A DNA stretch of 64,000 nt from contig CBDFFM010000035.1 of NCBI GenBank assembly GCA_965246785.1, positions 52,598-116,597 on the forward strand. Direction: 5' to 3'. The notes below the pieces were generated by a model. That model was given only the letters and a program-made list of their open reading frames with translations. It searched no databases and had not been told where the DNA came from. Each line of letters opens with the position of its first letter. Position 1 is the stretch's first letter. This DNA comes from UBA1952 sp965246785 (GTDB taxonomy: Bacteria > Bacteroidota > Bacteroidia > Chitinophagales > Chitinophagaceae). Positions 17,558 through 26,099 of the stretch are shown here, one piece after another. Position numbers and translations under genes: made by a program.

Positions 17558-17759
17558 CACAGCGACTTTGTCATTCCCGCAGGGAATCTATTCTCTCGCA
17601 TCTTTTGACTGCTCGCAGCGACTTTGTCACCCTGAAAGGGCCTGCGCTCGTATTGTACAATCTTTGTTACGCGTAGGTGCTTGCAGCATGACAAAGTCGC
17701 TGCAAGGAGCACATTCGCTGCGAGAAAATAGATTCTTTCAGAATGACAAAGTCGCTGTG
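17558..17759. repeat. Nested family A inverted repeat, about 200 bp
   Basis: The outer arms CACAGCGACTTTGTCATTC (17558-17576) and GAATGACAAAGTCGCTGTG (17741-17759) pair perfectly over 19 bases. Inside lies a second pair, GCAGCGACTTTGTCA (from about 17616) with TGACAAAGTCGCTGC (about 17690-17704). This suggests one element landed in another. It occupies most of the gap between the DUF892 gene and catalase (17526-17828), and no gene is seen there. Confidence 0.8.
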
Positions 17760-17828
17760 AAATGCTTAAAACGCTAACCGCTCAGCGCTTCAACCCAACA
17801 TTCAAAACTCACCACTCAACACTTTCCC

Positions 17829-20042
17829 ATGCCCAAGAAAAAACCAGTCGCTAAAGACAACGTCAACCCCGAAGCCGGTGACCTTGCCGCCGTCAATCCC
17901 GACAACCGGAAGACTATGAAGCTGGCGCCGCATACGGCGGATGCTACCGGCAAGATGATGACCACCAACCACGGCGTGCTCATCAACGACGACATGAACT
18001 CCCTGAAGGCCGGCGAGCGCGGGCCTTCGCTTTTAGAAGACTTCATCTTCCGCGAGAAGATGACGCACTTTGACCACGAGCGCATTCCTGAGCGCGTGGT
18101 ACATGCCCGCGGCTCCGGCGCGCACGGTGTCTTCCGCGTGTATAAACCCATGGCGGAGTACACAAAGGCGGGCTTCCTGCAAGACCCGGAAGTGGAGACG
18201 CCGGTGTTCGTCCGCTTCTCTACTGTGGCCGGCTCGCGCGGCTCTTCCGACCTTGCCCGCGATGTGCGCGGCTTTGCCGTGAAGTTCTATACCGACGAAG
18301 GCAACTTTGACCTTGTCGGCAACAACATCCCCGTCTTCTTTATCCAGGACGCGCACAAGTTTCCCGACCTCGTGCATGCCGTGAAGCCGGAGCAGGACAA
18401 CGAGATTCCGCAGGCCGCCTCGGCGCACGATACGTTTTGGGATTTCATTTCCCTGATGCCCGAAAGCGCGCACATGGTGATGTGGCAGATGAGCGACCGC
18501 ACCCTCCCACGCTCTTATCGCATGATGGAAGGATTCGGCGTCCACACATTCCGCTTTGTGAATGCGGAAGGCGTTTCGCACTTCGTGAAGTTTCACTGGA
18601 AGCCCCTGCTGGGCACACACGCCGTGGCTTGGGATGAGGCGCAGAACATCTCCGGCAAAGACCCCGACTATCACCGCCGCGACCTTTGGAACGCGATTGA
18701 AACAGGCAACTTTCCGGAATGGGAATTCGGCGTGCAAATCATTCCGGAGGCCGACGAGCACAAGTACGACTTTGACCTCTTGGACAGCACGAAGCTGGTG
18801 CCGGAAGAGCTCGTTCCCGTAACGCCGGTGGGCCGCATGACGCTCAACCGCAATCCCGACAACTTCTTTGCAGAAACGGAGCAGGTGGCCTACCACATCG
18901 GCCACGTAGTGCCCGGCATTGACTTCACGAACGACCCCTTGCTGCAAGGCCGGCTGTTCTCTTATACCGATACCCAACTTATCCGCCTCGGCGGGCCTAA
19001 TTTCCACGAGATACCCATCAACCGCCCCATCGTGCCGGTGCACAACAACCAGCGCGAAGGGCACATGCGCCAGACCATCAACAAGGGCAAGGCGAGCTAC
19101 AGTCCCAACACACTGGGCGGCGGCTGTCCTTTTCAGGCGGCGGCAAAGAGCGGTGGCTTTACGTCCTTCCCGGAGCGCATTGACGCGCATAAGGTGCGGG
19201 AGCGCAGCCGCTCCTTCATGGACCATTACAGCCAAGCGCGGCTTTTCTTCCGCAGCCAGACGGAGCCGGAAAAGCAGCATATCATTGATGCGCTTTCCTT
19301 TGAACTCGGCAAGGTGCAGACGATTTCCATCCGCGAGCGGATGCTGACGATTCTTGCGCAGATTGATACCGGCCTCGCGACCGAAGTGGCCTACAATCTG
19401 CGGCTGCATGTGCCCAAAGAGATTCCGCAAAACTTCGGCGTTCCTGCCGACGGCGACCCAGAGCATTACGCCTCCATCATCAAGGAGCCGATGCTGGATA
19501 TGTCTCCCGCGCTGAGCATGTTGAAAGGCCCGATGGATTCTATACAGACGCGCATGGTGGCCATCCTTGCCGCCGATGGTGTGGACGCGGATTCGCTGAA
19601 TACCGTGAAGCAGGCGCTGCTGGATGCAGGCGCGATTCCTGAAGTGATTTCCACGCGCCAGAATTATGTGCTGGCAGCAGACGACACCGAGATTCCGGTG
19701 GACAAGAGCTTCCTCACTGCCGCCTCGGTCTTCTACGATGCGGTGTATGTGCCGGGCGGCACCAACAGCGTAGCCACGCTGGAAGCATGCGCCGATGCAG
19801 TGCATTTCCTGAACGAGGCCTTTAAGCACTGCAAGGCGATTGCCGCTGATACGGACGCCATTCAGGTGCTGGAAGCAACATACTTCCGCCGCCGCATTCC
19901 TGAATCCTTTGACGAGGAGACGGTGCTGCGCGAGGGCGTGGTGGTGAGCGATGATGCGGCGGGATTGGCAGAACTCTTTATCAAGGCCATTGCGATGCAC
20001 CGGTTTTGGGAGCGGGAGAAGCCGAGGAAAGTACCGGCTTAG
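17829..20042 (+). CDS. katE: Large-subunit catalase HPII type
   Basis: A 737-residue monofunctional haem catalase that converts hydrogen peroxide to water and oxygen. Catalytic His92 lies in RVVHARGSGAHG and catalytic Asn in DLVGNNIPVFF (165/166). The proximal haem ligand is Tyr380 in GRLFSYTDTQLIRLG. After the catalase core and wrapping region (to about residue 590), the C-terminus is a class-I-glutaminase/DJ-1-like domain, as in E. coli KatE (MVAILAADGVDADSL and YDAVYVPGGTNSV). The length matches clade II enzymes. It stands alone and is followed by a strong intrinsic terminator. Confidence 0.97.
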   Translation: MPKKKPVAKDNVNPEAGDLAAVNPDNRKTMKLAPHTADATGKMMTTNHGVLINDDMNSLKAGERGPSLLEDFIFREKMTHFDHERIPERVVHARGSGAHGVFRVYKPMAEYTKAGFLQDPEVETPVFVRFSTVAGSRGSSDLARDVRGFAVKFYTDEGNFDLVGNNIPVFFIQDAHKFPDLVHAVKPEQDNEIPQAASAHDTFWDFISLMPESAHMVMWQMSDRTLPRSYRMMEGFGVHTFRFVNAEGVSHFVKFHWKPLLGTHAVAWDEAQNISGKDPDYHRRDLWNAIETGNFPEWEFGVQIIPEADEHKYDFDLLDSTKLVPEELVPVTPVGRMTLNRNPDNFFAETEQVAYHIGHVVPGIDFTNDPLLQGRLFSYTDTQLIRLGGPNFHEIPINRPIVPVHNNQREGHMRQTINKGKASYSPNTLGGGCPFQAAAKSGGFTSFPERIDAHKVRERSRSFMDHYSQARLFFRSQTEPEKQHIIDALSFELGKVQTISIRERMLTILAQIDTGLATEVAYNLRLHVPKEIPQNFGVPADGDPEHYASIIKEPMLDMSPALSMLKGPMDSIQTRMVAILAADGVDADSLNTVKQALLDAGAIPEVISTRQNYVLAADDTEIPVDKSFLTAASVFYDAVYVPGGTNSVATLEACADAVHFLNEAFKHCKAIAADTDAIQVLEATYFRRRIPESFDEETVLREGVVVSDDAAGLAELFIKAIAMHRFWEREKPRKVPA

Positions 20043-20067
20043 AACCGACTGGAATATTTGATTGCTG

Positions 20068-20104
20068 CAGCGCCGCCGGATTGTCCGGCGGCGCTGCTTG
20101 TTTT
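20068..20104 (+). terminator. Rho-independent terminator after catalase
   Basis: CAGCGCCGCCGGA (20068-20080) pairs with TCCGGCGGCGCTG (20084-20096) across a 3-base loop and is followed by CTTGTTTT. The stem of 13 G/C-rich pairs starts 26 bases after the katE stop. Confidence 0.88.
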
Positions 20105-20230
20105 AGCACGGGCTCCTTCGCAACAAAAACGTCATTCTGAAAAAAATTTTGCCTCTTTACCCAAGGTTTTTTCTTTGCGCTGCGTCATTAAAGCGACCAA
20201 CATCATTAATCACTTTAAACGACCAGCACC

Positions 20231-20710
20231 ATGAAAAGAAAGATTCTGGCCCTGCTCCTGATGAGCGTTTCCTTTACCGCCTGCAAAAAGTCTGATACTA
20301 CCAAAGAAGAAACCCCGGGCACCTGCCCCGGCGGCATTGCGCCCGGCGGCTGCTTCCCCGCGCCTAAAGACTGCAGCGGCGTGCTTTGCACCGCATACTT
20401 TGCGCAAATTGAACTTGATGTAACAAAGGGCGGCGCGCCTGTTACGCTTGATTCCTTCATCGTCACCGACCTTGCCGGCAAGCCGCTGCCGCTTTCCCCA
20501 AGCGGACTTCTGGTTTACGGCCCTGCAGGTGGCGGGCGCTATGTGGTGATGAGCGATGCGTGGATGGCGGGCCATCAGAACAATTTTTATCGCGTAATTG
20601 CCAAAGGCTACATTGGCGGCGCAACGGTATTTAGCGAACAATACGACATCACCACCGACTGCTGCCATGTGAGCAAGACGGGCGGAAAAGATTCCATCGT
20701 TCTACCGTAG
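20231..20710 (+). CDS. Small lipoprotein of unknown function
   Basis: A 159-residue protein with a type II signal peptide: MKRKILALLLMSVSFTACKK, lipidated Cys18. The mature part has several Cys residues (GTCPGGIAPGGCFP, DCSGVLCTAYF, TTDCCHVSK) and ends with KDSIVLP, so it is likely disulphide-rich and periplasmic or outer-membrane-attached. It comes just ahead of a sigma factor gene (8 bases between) and the three genes probably form an operon. No known family was recognised. Confidence 0.82.
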   Translation: MKRKILALLLMSVSFTACKKSDTTKEETPGTCPGGIAPGGCFPAPKDCSGVLCTAYFAQIELDVTKGGAPVTLDSFIVTDLAGKPLPLSPSGLLVYGPAGGGRYVVMSDAWMAGHQNNFYRVIAKGYIGGATVFSEQYDITTDCCHVSKTGGKDSIVLP

Positions 20711-20718
20711 CCTATTGC

Positions 20719-21255
20719 TTGGAAACCCTTTCCGCCACAGACCTCGTCGCGGCCTGCAGGGCCGGCGACCGCAAAGCGCAGGAGCAGATTTTCAGGTCGC
20801 ACTACAGCGATTTTCTGAAGGTCTGCCTGCGCTATGCTGCTGATGTGCCTGCTGCCGAGGCGGCGCTCAGCGAGGCGTTCTACAAAATCTTTACGAAGAT
20901 GGACAGCTACACCGGTGCGGGGTCTTTTGAGGGATGGATGCGGCGGATTGTGGTCAACACCTGCCTTTCGGCCCTGCGCGGGCGCAAAGAAGTGAGCATA
21001 GAGCTGCCGCCCTCCGGCGAGGCGGCGGAAGGTGGCGGACATAGCCTGAACGATGCCCTCAGCCGGCTGGGCATTCAAGAGCTGATGCGGCTCATCCAAT
21101 CGCTGCCGCCTACCCGCCGGGCCGTTTTTAACCTCTATGTTTTTGAAGGCTATTCCCATAAAGAAATCGCCGTGGAGCTGGGCATGAGCGAGGGCACCTC
21201 GCAATGGCACCTGAGCAGCGCCCGGCAGTGGCTTCGCTCCAAAATCTCTATCTGA
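20719..21255 (+). CDS. ECF-type RNA polymerase sigma factor
   Basis: A 178-residue sigma-70 family protein of ECF size. Region 2 is seen in LVAACRAGDRKAQEQIFRSHYSDFLKVCLRYA through KMDSYTGAGSFEGWMRRIVVNTCLSALRGRK, and region 4 in LPPTRRAVFNLYVFEGYSHKEIAVELGMSEGTSQWHLSSARQWLRSKI with a helix-turn-helix. The start used is a TTG at 20719, because no ATG lies in the right place. Its stop overlaps the next gene's ATG (TGATG), so the two are coupled. It probably directs a small surface-related regulon together with that downstream protein. Confidence 0.93.
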   Translation: METLSATDLVAACRAGDRKAQEQIFRSHYSDFLKVCLRYAADVPAAEAALSEAFYKIFTKMDSYTGAGSFEGWMRRIVVNTCLSALRGRKEVSIELPPSGEAAEGGGHSLNDALSRLGIQELMRLIQSLPPTRRAVFNLYVFEGYSHKEIAVELGMSEGTSQWHLSSARQWLRSKISI

Positions 21256-22418
21256 TGCGCGACGAGAACGAACAACTCCCATTTGACAAAGCCCTACGCG
21301 ACTTCGTGGCCGGGAGCGAGCTGCCATATGACGCGGCGCAATGGGAGCGCCTGCGCAGCCGGCTGGACGGGAAGCGGGAAACGCTCGTGCCGGTAATTCC
21401 TGTCGGCAGGAGGATGCCGCTTTACAGGGTTTTGCTGCCTGCGGCGGCGGCTTGCCTGGCGGTGGCGGTGATTTGGATTGGAAGGGATGGCGGTGCGCTG
21501 CGGAATGGTGAAAAGGGCGCAGCGGCTGTAGCGAATAAGGCGGAAAACATATCAGGCGGGCCAATTGATACTTCAGCAGCATTGGTTCTCGCAACAACGT
21601 CCGGTAAGCAGCCCATCGCCGCGACCAGCCTGACGCCTGCGCCCGAAATCAACGCCCAACATCATTCACCAAATTTTGTCACCCCGCAGGGGCCTTTGTT
21701 TCATGTTGCGGGCAAAGATTCCTTCGGAGACCTTTCCCGAACTCGTTTCGGGATGACAAAAGTTGCCGCGGGCACTTTTCCGGAGCAGCCCTCAAGTATT
21801 CCCAAAGAAAGTTTTGCGGATAGCAGCGCCAAGACATCATTTGCTATTCTGCCAAAGGTGACTGAAAGCAGTCCGCGCCCGCAAATCAATCTTGCGCATG
21901 AAGGCTTGGATAACGATGCAGTAAAACCGGCGTCCGGTGGCAGGGTGGCGCTTGGTATCGTTGGCGGCTACAATGTGGGCGATGCGAAGGGTGCCTTTAC
22001 CGTTGGCGTGAGCGTGCAGAAGCCACTGGGCGGCCGCGTGCAGTTAGAGACCGGCCTCGCGCTGGTAAGCGGCGCTTACCAGACTTACCGGCAGGGGCCT
22101 CCGAGCACTAGCTCCATTCCGGGCATTGGCACGGTCACAACGCCCACATTTGAGGAAACGAGCAGCCGCCTGCTATACCTGCAGGCGGCACCCACACTTG
22201 CCTATCACATCACAGCCGCGCTCTCCGCCGGCGCGGGGGTAGATGCGCAGCGCCTGCTGAGCAGTGCCACGAATGCAGTTGTGCTGGACGCGAACGGGAG
22301 CACACTCACCCCGCAGCCACTCTGGGATTTCGGCGTGATCGGCAAGCTGGACTACCGGCTGGCGGCGCGGCTAAAGGCTGGGCTGACGTACCGGAAGAGC
22401 CTGCAAAAGCACCAATAG
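21255..22418 (+). CDS. Membrane-anchored anti-sigma-like protein with outer-membrane beta-barrel-like C-terminus
   Basis: A 387-residue protein coupled to the sigma factor by TGATG. It starts with a cytoplasmic segment (MRDENEQLPFDKALRDFVAGSELPYDAAQWERLRSRL), then one membrane span at about residues 55-74 (LYRVLLPAAAACLAVAVIWI). Next is a low-complexity linker of about 140 residues. The last 150 residues look like a barrel or PorT-like domain: VALGIVGGYNVGDAKGAFTVGVSVQKPLGGRVQLETGLALVSGAYQTY and a final LKAGLTYRKSL. Position and layout suggest it holds the sigma factor, but no ZAS zinc motif is present. The linker contains a translated family A repeat. Start by overlap is firm. Confidence 0.72.
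   Translation: MRDENEQLPFDKALRDFVAGSELPYDAAQWERLRSRLDGKRETLVPVIPVGRRMPLYRVLLPAAAACLAVAVIWIGRDGGALRNGEKGAAAVANKAENISGGPIDTSAALVLATTSGKQPIAATSLTPAPEINAQHHSPNFVTPQGPLFHVAGKDSFGDLSRTRFGMTKVAAGTFPEQPSSIPKESFADSSAKTSFAILPKVTESSPRPQINLAHEGLDNDAVKPASGGRVALGIVGGYNVGDAKGAFTVGVSVQKPLGGRVQLETGLALVSGAYQTYRQGPPSTSSIPGIGTVTTPTFEETSSRLLYLQAAPTLAYHITAALSAGAGVDAQRLLSSATNAVVLDANGSTLTPQPLWDFGVIGKLDYRLAARLKAGLTYRKSLQKHQ
21674..21761 (+). repeat. Family A palindromic element inside a coding sequence
   Basis: TTTTGTCACCCCG (21674-21686) pairs with CGGGATGACAAAA (21749-21761) with one mismatch. The interior GGGCAAAGATTCC matches intergenic copies. It is read through in frame and contributes roughly residues 141-169 of the anti-sigma-like protein (NFVTPQGPLFHVAG..., ending RFGMTK). 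It falls in the predicted flexible linker between the membrane span and the barrel-like domain. Confidence 0.8.
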
Positions 22419-22581
22419 CGGCAGCGGGGCGGCTGTGCGGGATTATCTGCAGGTGGGGGTGGGGTATTTGATTTTCAGGTGATGACATTTAGCTGTCAGC
22501 AGGTTTGCAATAAGTGCAGGGCACTGTAGATGTTGTTCTGCCATCTTCCGCTGAATTATATTGTGCGCCTATAGCCTTTAC

Positions 22582-25500
22582 ATGCCGCGCATCTACGACA
22601 ATATAGACGAGCAACTCCTTACCGGACTATCCCAATCACTTAAGCATGCCTGCCGGGCCGACTTCTGCATTGGCTATTTCAATCTGCGCGGCTGGAAGCA
22701 TGTGGCAGTAGATATTGAGAACTTAGGCGGGGCCATGTGTGAAGAGAAGGATGAGGATGGGCAAACAGTAAAGCCCCATCGTGCCTGCCGCGTCTTAATC
22801 GGGATGCAGCCTGCGGCCGGCGAGATGCTCCGCCAGTACCTTGCGGCGGGCGATGAGCGAAGCATGAGTCTTAAAGAAGCTGCGCGGCTCAAACGTAAAA
22901 TTGCAGAAGATTTCCGGAGCCAGCTTACCATTGGTCTGCCAACAGCGGACGACGAACGCAACCTCAGAAAGCTATCCGCGCAACTGCGCAGTGGCAAAGT
23001 AACTGTAAAGCTGCACCTGCGGCACAGGCTTCATGCAAAGCTCTACCTGATTCATTGCGACAATGCCCGCCTCCCGCGCGAAGGCTATCTTGGCTCCAGC
23101 AATCTTACCTATTCCGGCATCAAAGGACAAGGCGAGCTGAACATTGATGTGCAGGACCACACTGCCGCAGGAAAACTGGACGAATGGTTTGGGGCACGAT
23201 GGAACGACCGCTACAGCATAGACATCTCCCTAGACCTTGCAGACATTATAGATACAAGCTGGGTGCAGCCGCGTCATCCGTACCACATCTACCTCAAGAT
23301 AGCTTATCACCTCTCCGGTGAGGCGCGGCAGGGCTTGGCGGAGTATCACATTCCAAAAGGCTTTGAAGAATTGCTGGACTTTCAGCGCGAGGCGGTAAAG
23401 ATTGCTGCCAAGAAAATAGACAAACGCGGCGGCGTGCTAATAGGTGATGTGGTCGGGCTTGGCAAGACCATCACCGCCTGCGCACTTGCCAAGATGAAGG
23501 AAGTGCGTGACGGCATGGGCAGCATCATTATCTGCCCTGCCTCGCTTGTAAGCATGTGGAAGAGCTATGTGCGCCAATACGAGCTAAAGGCCGATGTGGT
23601 ATCCATTGGCACGGTGCAGCACGAGCTGAAGCAGTACCACGACGTGCGCCAGCGGCTGCTCATCATAGACGAGAGCCACAACCTGCGCAACAGTGGCGGC
23701 AGCCGCTATGCCGCCATCCGTACGCTCATTGAAGAGAATGACAGTCAGGTGGCGCTGCTCTCGGCCACGCCATACAACAAGACGTTTTTAGACCTCTCCA
23801 ATCAGCTACGCCTTTTTATTCAAGATGATAAAGACCTCGGTGTTCGCCCGGAGTCGCACATCCGCGCTATTGGCGGCGATGAAGCCTTCGCTATTGCGCT
23901 TGGCGATATTGGCCCTAAAACGCTGCGCGCCTTTGAGGAAAGCGAGGAGCCGGACGACTGGCGCGAGCTGATGCGCCTCTACATGGTGCGCCGTACACGC
24001 ACCTTCATCAAAGAGCATTATGCAAAAGATGATGAAACCACAGGTCGTAAATACCTGCTCTTCCCCAATGGCGAACGCTTCTATTTTCCGGAGCGGTTGC
24101 CCAAGCGGGCAGAGTTTCCCTTTGACCCGGCCAATATCCACGACCCCTATGCACGGCTCTACAGCCTGCCGGTGGTGGATGCCATCCGCGCGCTGGAGCT
24201 GCCGCGATACGGACTTGCGCTGTATGTGGATGAAGCCGCAAAGAAGCGTGCCGGCGGCGAGGACAAACTCGTGCTGGATAATCTTTCGCGCGCGGGCAGA
24301 CGGCTGATGGGCTTTTGCCGCACCAATCTTTTTAAGCGCCTGGAAAGCAGCGGATGGGCATTCCTCCTTTCCATCACGCGGCACATCCTGCGCAATGCCG
24401 TGTTTGTGTATGCGCTTGACGCTGGCTTGCCACTGCCAATAGGGCGAAGCTATTCGCCGCTTACCGATGATTTCCTGGAAGATGAAGACCCGGATGAGGA
24501 CGGCAATGTACACCTGATGACTGATGAAGCGGACTACAGGAAAGCAGCGCGGCTCGCCTATGCTTCTTACGAGGCCGAGGCAAAAAAGTTTCACTGGGTA
24601 AGCCCGGCTTTCTTCCGGCCCGCGCTGAAGAAGCACCTGAAAGCCGACATGAAGCTGCTGCTCGCCATCCTGCAGGAGAGCGGCTCCTGGAATGCGGCGG
24701 AAGACCGTAAGCTGCAAGCCTTGCAAGGCCTTGTAAGCACGCAACACAAGGCCGAGAAGGTGCTCATCTTTACCCAATATGCCGATACTGCCCTTTATCT
24801 AGCGGATGCCTTGCAGGCCGCCGGTATTGAAGGCATGGAAGTGGCTACTGGCTCATCGCAAAACGTGGTTACCCTGGCGCAGCGCTTCTCGCCTAACAGC
24901 AACAAGATTAAAACCGACCAGCCCATTCGCGTCCTCATAGCCACCGATGTATTGAGCGAAGGCCAGAACCTGCAGGACGCCCGCATCATTATCAACTACG
25001 ACCTGCCCTGGGCCATTATCCGGCTCATACAGCGCGCGGGCCGCGTGGACAGAATCGGGCAGAAGGCAGACGAAATTCTTTGCTACTCCTTCCTGCCCGA
25101 AGACGGCATTGAGGCCATCATTACCCTGCGCGGCCGCCTGCGCCAGCGCATGGATGAGAATGCCGAAGTGGTAGGCTCCGACGAAATTTTCTTTGAAGAC
25201 GACCGCACCAACCTCACCGCCCTTTACACCGAGAAGAGCGGCATCCTGGGCGGTGACGAGGAGCATGAAGGCGAGGTGGACCTGACCTCGTACGCCCTTG
25301 GCATCTGGAAGGGCGCGACGGATGACAATCCGGCATTAGCCAAGACCGTGCAAGACCTGCCGGATGTAGTACACGCTACGCAAGGTGCTGACGATGTGCG
25401 ACCGCCCGACAGCGTGATGGTGTATTGCCGCACTGCGGCGGAGAATGACGCCCTTGCCTGGCTGAACAGCGATGGCAGCATCGTCACCGGGGCGCAGCTT

Positions 25501-25935
25501 GCTATGCTTAAAGCTGCTGCCTGCGGCCCGGATACGCCCGCACTGCCCCGCGCCGACAGCCACTATGATACCGAAGCGCATGCCGTAGAGCATATACACG
25601 TAGAGGAGCGGAGCAGCGGCGGCACCCTGGGCAGCAAGCGCTCCGTGCGCTACCGCGTGTATCACCGCATGAAGCTGTATTGTGAGCGGGAGGCCGCAAC
25701 ACTTTTTGCGCCTGAAAACCTGCTGCTGGCTGTAGATGCGCTTTATCAGCGTCCGTTGAAAGCCGCCGCCCGCGAACTGCTCAGCCGGCAGCTACGCAGC
25801 GATGCGCTCACCAACGATGGACTTGCAGCGCTGCTCACGAACCTTTGGGAAGACAGTGCGCTGGTGCCCGATGAGGACGATGCCGCCGCGCAGCCGCAAA
25901 GCACCCAAATCATCTGCTCTATGGGCTTTGCATAG
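22582..25935 (+). CDS. SNF2-family helicase with N-terminal phospholipase D-like domain
   Basis: An 1117-residue protein. A PLD-type nuclease domain lies at about residues 20-210: IGYFNLRGWKHV, then HAKLYLIHC (HxK motif, about 150) and GYLGSSNLTYSGI (about 170). A superfamily-2 helicase follows: GDVVGLGKT (Walker A, about 288), IIDESHNLRN (DExH-like, about 363), LLSATPYNK, then KVLIFTQY (about 728), ATDVLSEGQNLQDA and QRAGRVDRIGQ (motif VI, about 816). The C-terminal 200 residues are uncharacterised. Such proteins act on nucleic acids, and related architectures occur in restriction or phage defence. I cannot name a known system. The ATG at 22582 is preferred to a TTG at 22561. Confidence 0.88.
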   Translation: MPRIYDNIDEQLLTGLSQSLKHACRADFCIGYFNLRGWKHVAVDIENLGGAMCEEKDEDGQTVKPHRACRVLIGMQPAAGEMLRQYLAAGDERSMSLKEAARLKRKIAEDFRSQLTIGLPTADDERNLRKLSAQLRSGKVTVKLHLRHRLHAKLYLIHCDNARLPREGYLGSSNLTYSGIKGQGELNIDVQDHTAAGKLDEWFGARWNDRYSIDISLDLADIIDTSWVQPRHPYHIYLKIAYHLSGEARQGLAEYHIPKGFEELLDFQREAVKIAAKKIDKRGGVLIGDVVGLGKTITACALAKMKEVRDGMGSIIICPASLVSMWKSYVRQYELKADVVSIGTVQHELKQYHDVRQRLLIIDESHNLRNSGGSRYAAIRTLIEENDSQVALLSATPYNKTFLDLSNQLRLFIQDDKDLGVRPESHIRAIGGDEAFAIALGDIGPKTLRAFEESEEPDDWRELMRLYMVRRTRTFIKEHYAKDDETTGRKYLLFPNGERFYFPERLPKRAEFPFDPANIHDPYARLYSLPVVDAIRALELPRYGLALYVDEAAKKRAGGEDKLVLDNLSRAGRRLMGFCRTNLFKRLESSGWAFLLSITRHILRNAVFVYALDAGLPLPIGRSYSPLTDDFLEDEDPDEDGNVHLMTDEADYRKAARLAYASYEAEAKKFHWVSPAFFRPALKKHLKADMKLLLAILQESGSWNAAEDRKLQALQGLVSTQHKAEKVLIFTQYADTALYLADALQAAGIEGMEVATGSSQNVVTLAQRFSPNSNKIKTDQPIRVLIATDVLSEGQNLQDARIIINYDLPWAIIRLIQRAGRVDRIGQKADEILCYSFLPEDGIEAIITLRGRLRQRMDENAEVVGSDEIFFEDDRTNLTALYTEKSGILGGDEEHEGEVDLTSYALGIWKGATDDNPALAKTVQDLPDVVHATQGADDVRPPDSVMVYCRTAAENDALAWLNSDGSIVTGAQLAMLKAAACGPDTPALPRADSHYDTEAHAVEHIHVEERSSGGTLGSKRSVRYRVYHRMKLYCEREAATLFAPENLLLAVDALYQRPLKAAARELLSRQLRSDALTNDGLAALLTNLWEDSALVPDEDDAAAQPQSTQIICSMGFA

Positions 25936-25973
25936 CGAAACACCGAACTTTCCAAATGCAGCGAATAAGCCAC

Positions 25974-26017
25974 AGCAACTTTTGTCATCCCGGAACGGGA
26001 ACTTGCACCACGCTGCG
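25974..26017. repeat. Family A half element
   Basis: CACAGCAACTTTTGTCATCC followed by CGGAACGGGAACTTG repeats the left arm of the 32.6-kb copy, but no matching right arm is present. It lies in the 160-base gap between the helicase and the DprA-like gene. Nothing else is recognised in that gap. Confidence 0.65.
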
Positions 26018-26099
26018 TATGTAAGCACTCCCATAGCCATCAGCGTAACGGAAGTGCGGACGAAGGAATGCTACGTACAGTCTCTAAATTGACCCGCGC

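Noticed and set aside
18033..20000. 655-codon open frame on the minus strand opposite catalase
   Set aside because: The plus-strand catalase is complete with all active-site residues. The antisense frame is His/Arg/Val-rich and a result of codon bias in GC-rich DNA.
20068..20104. Another interspersed palindrome
   Set aside because: The GC hairpin with a T-tract just after katE is better explained as an intrinsic terminator.
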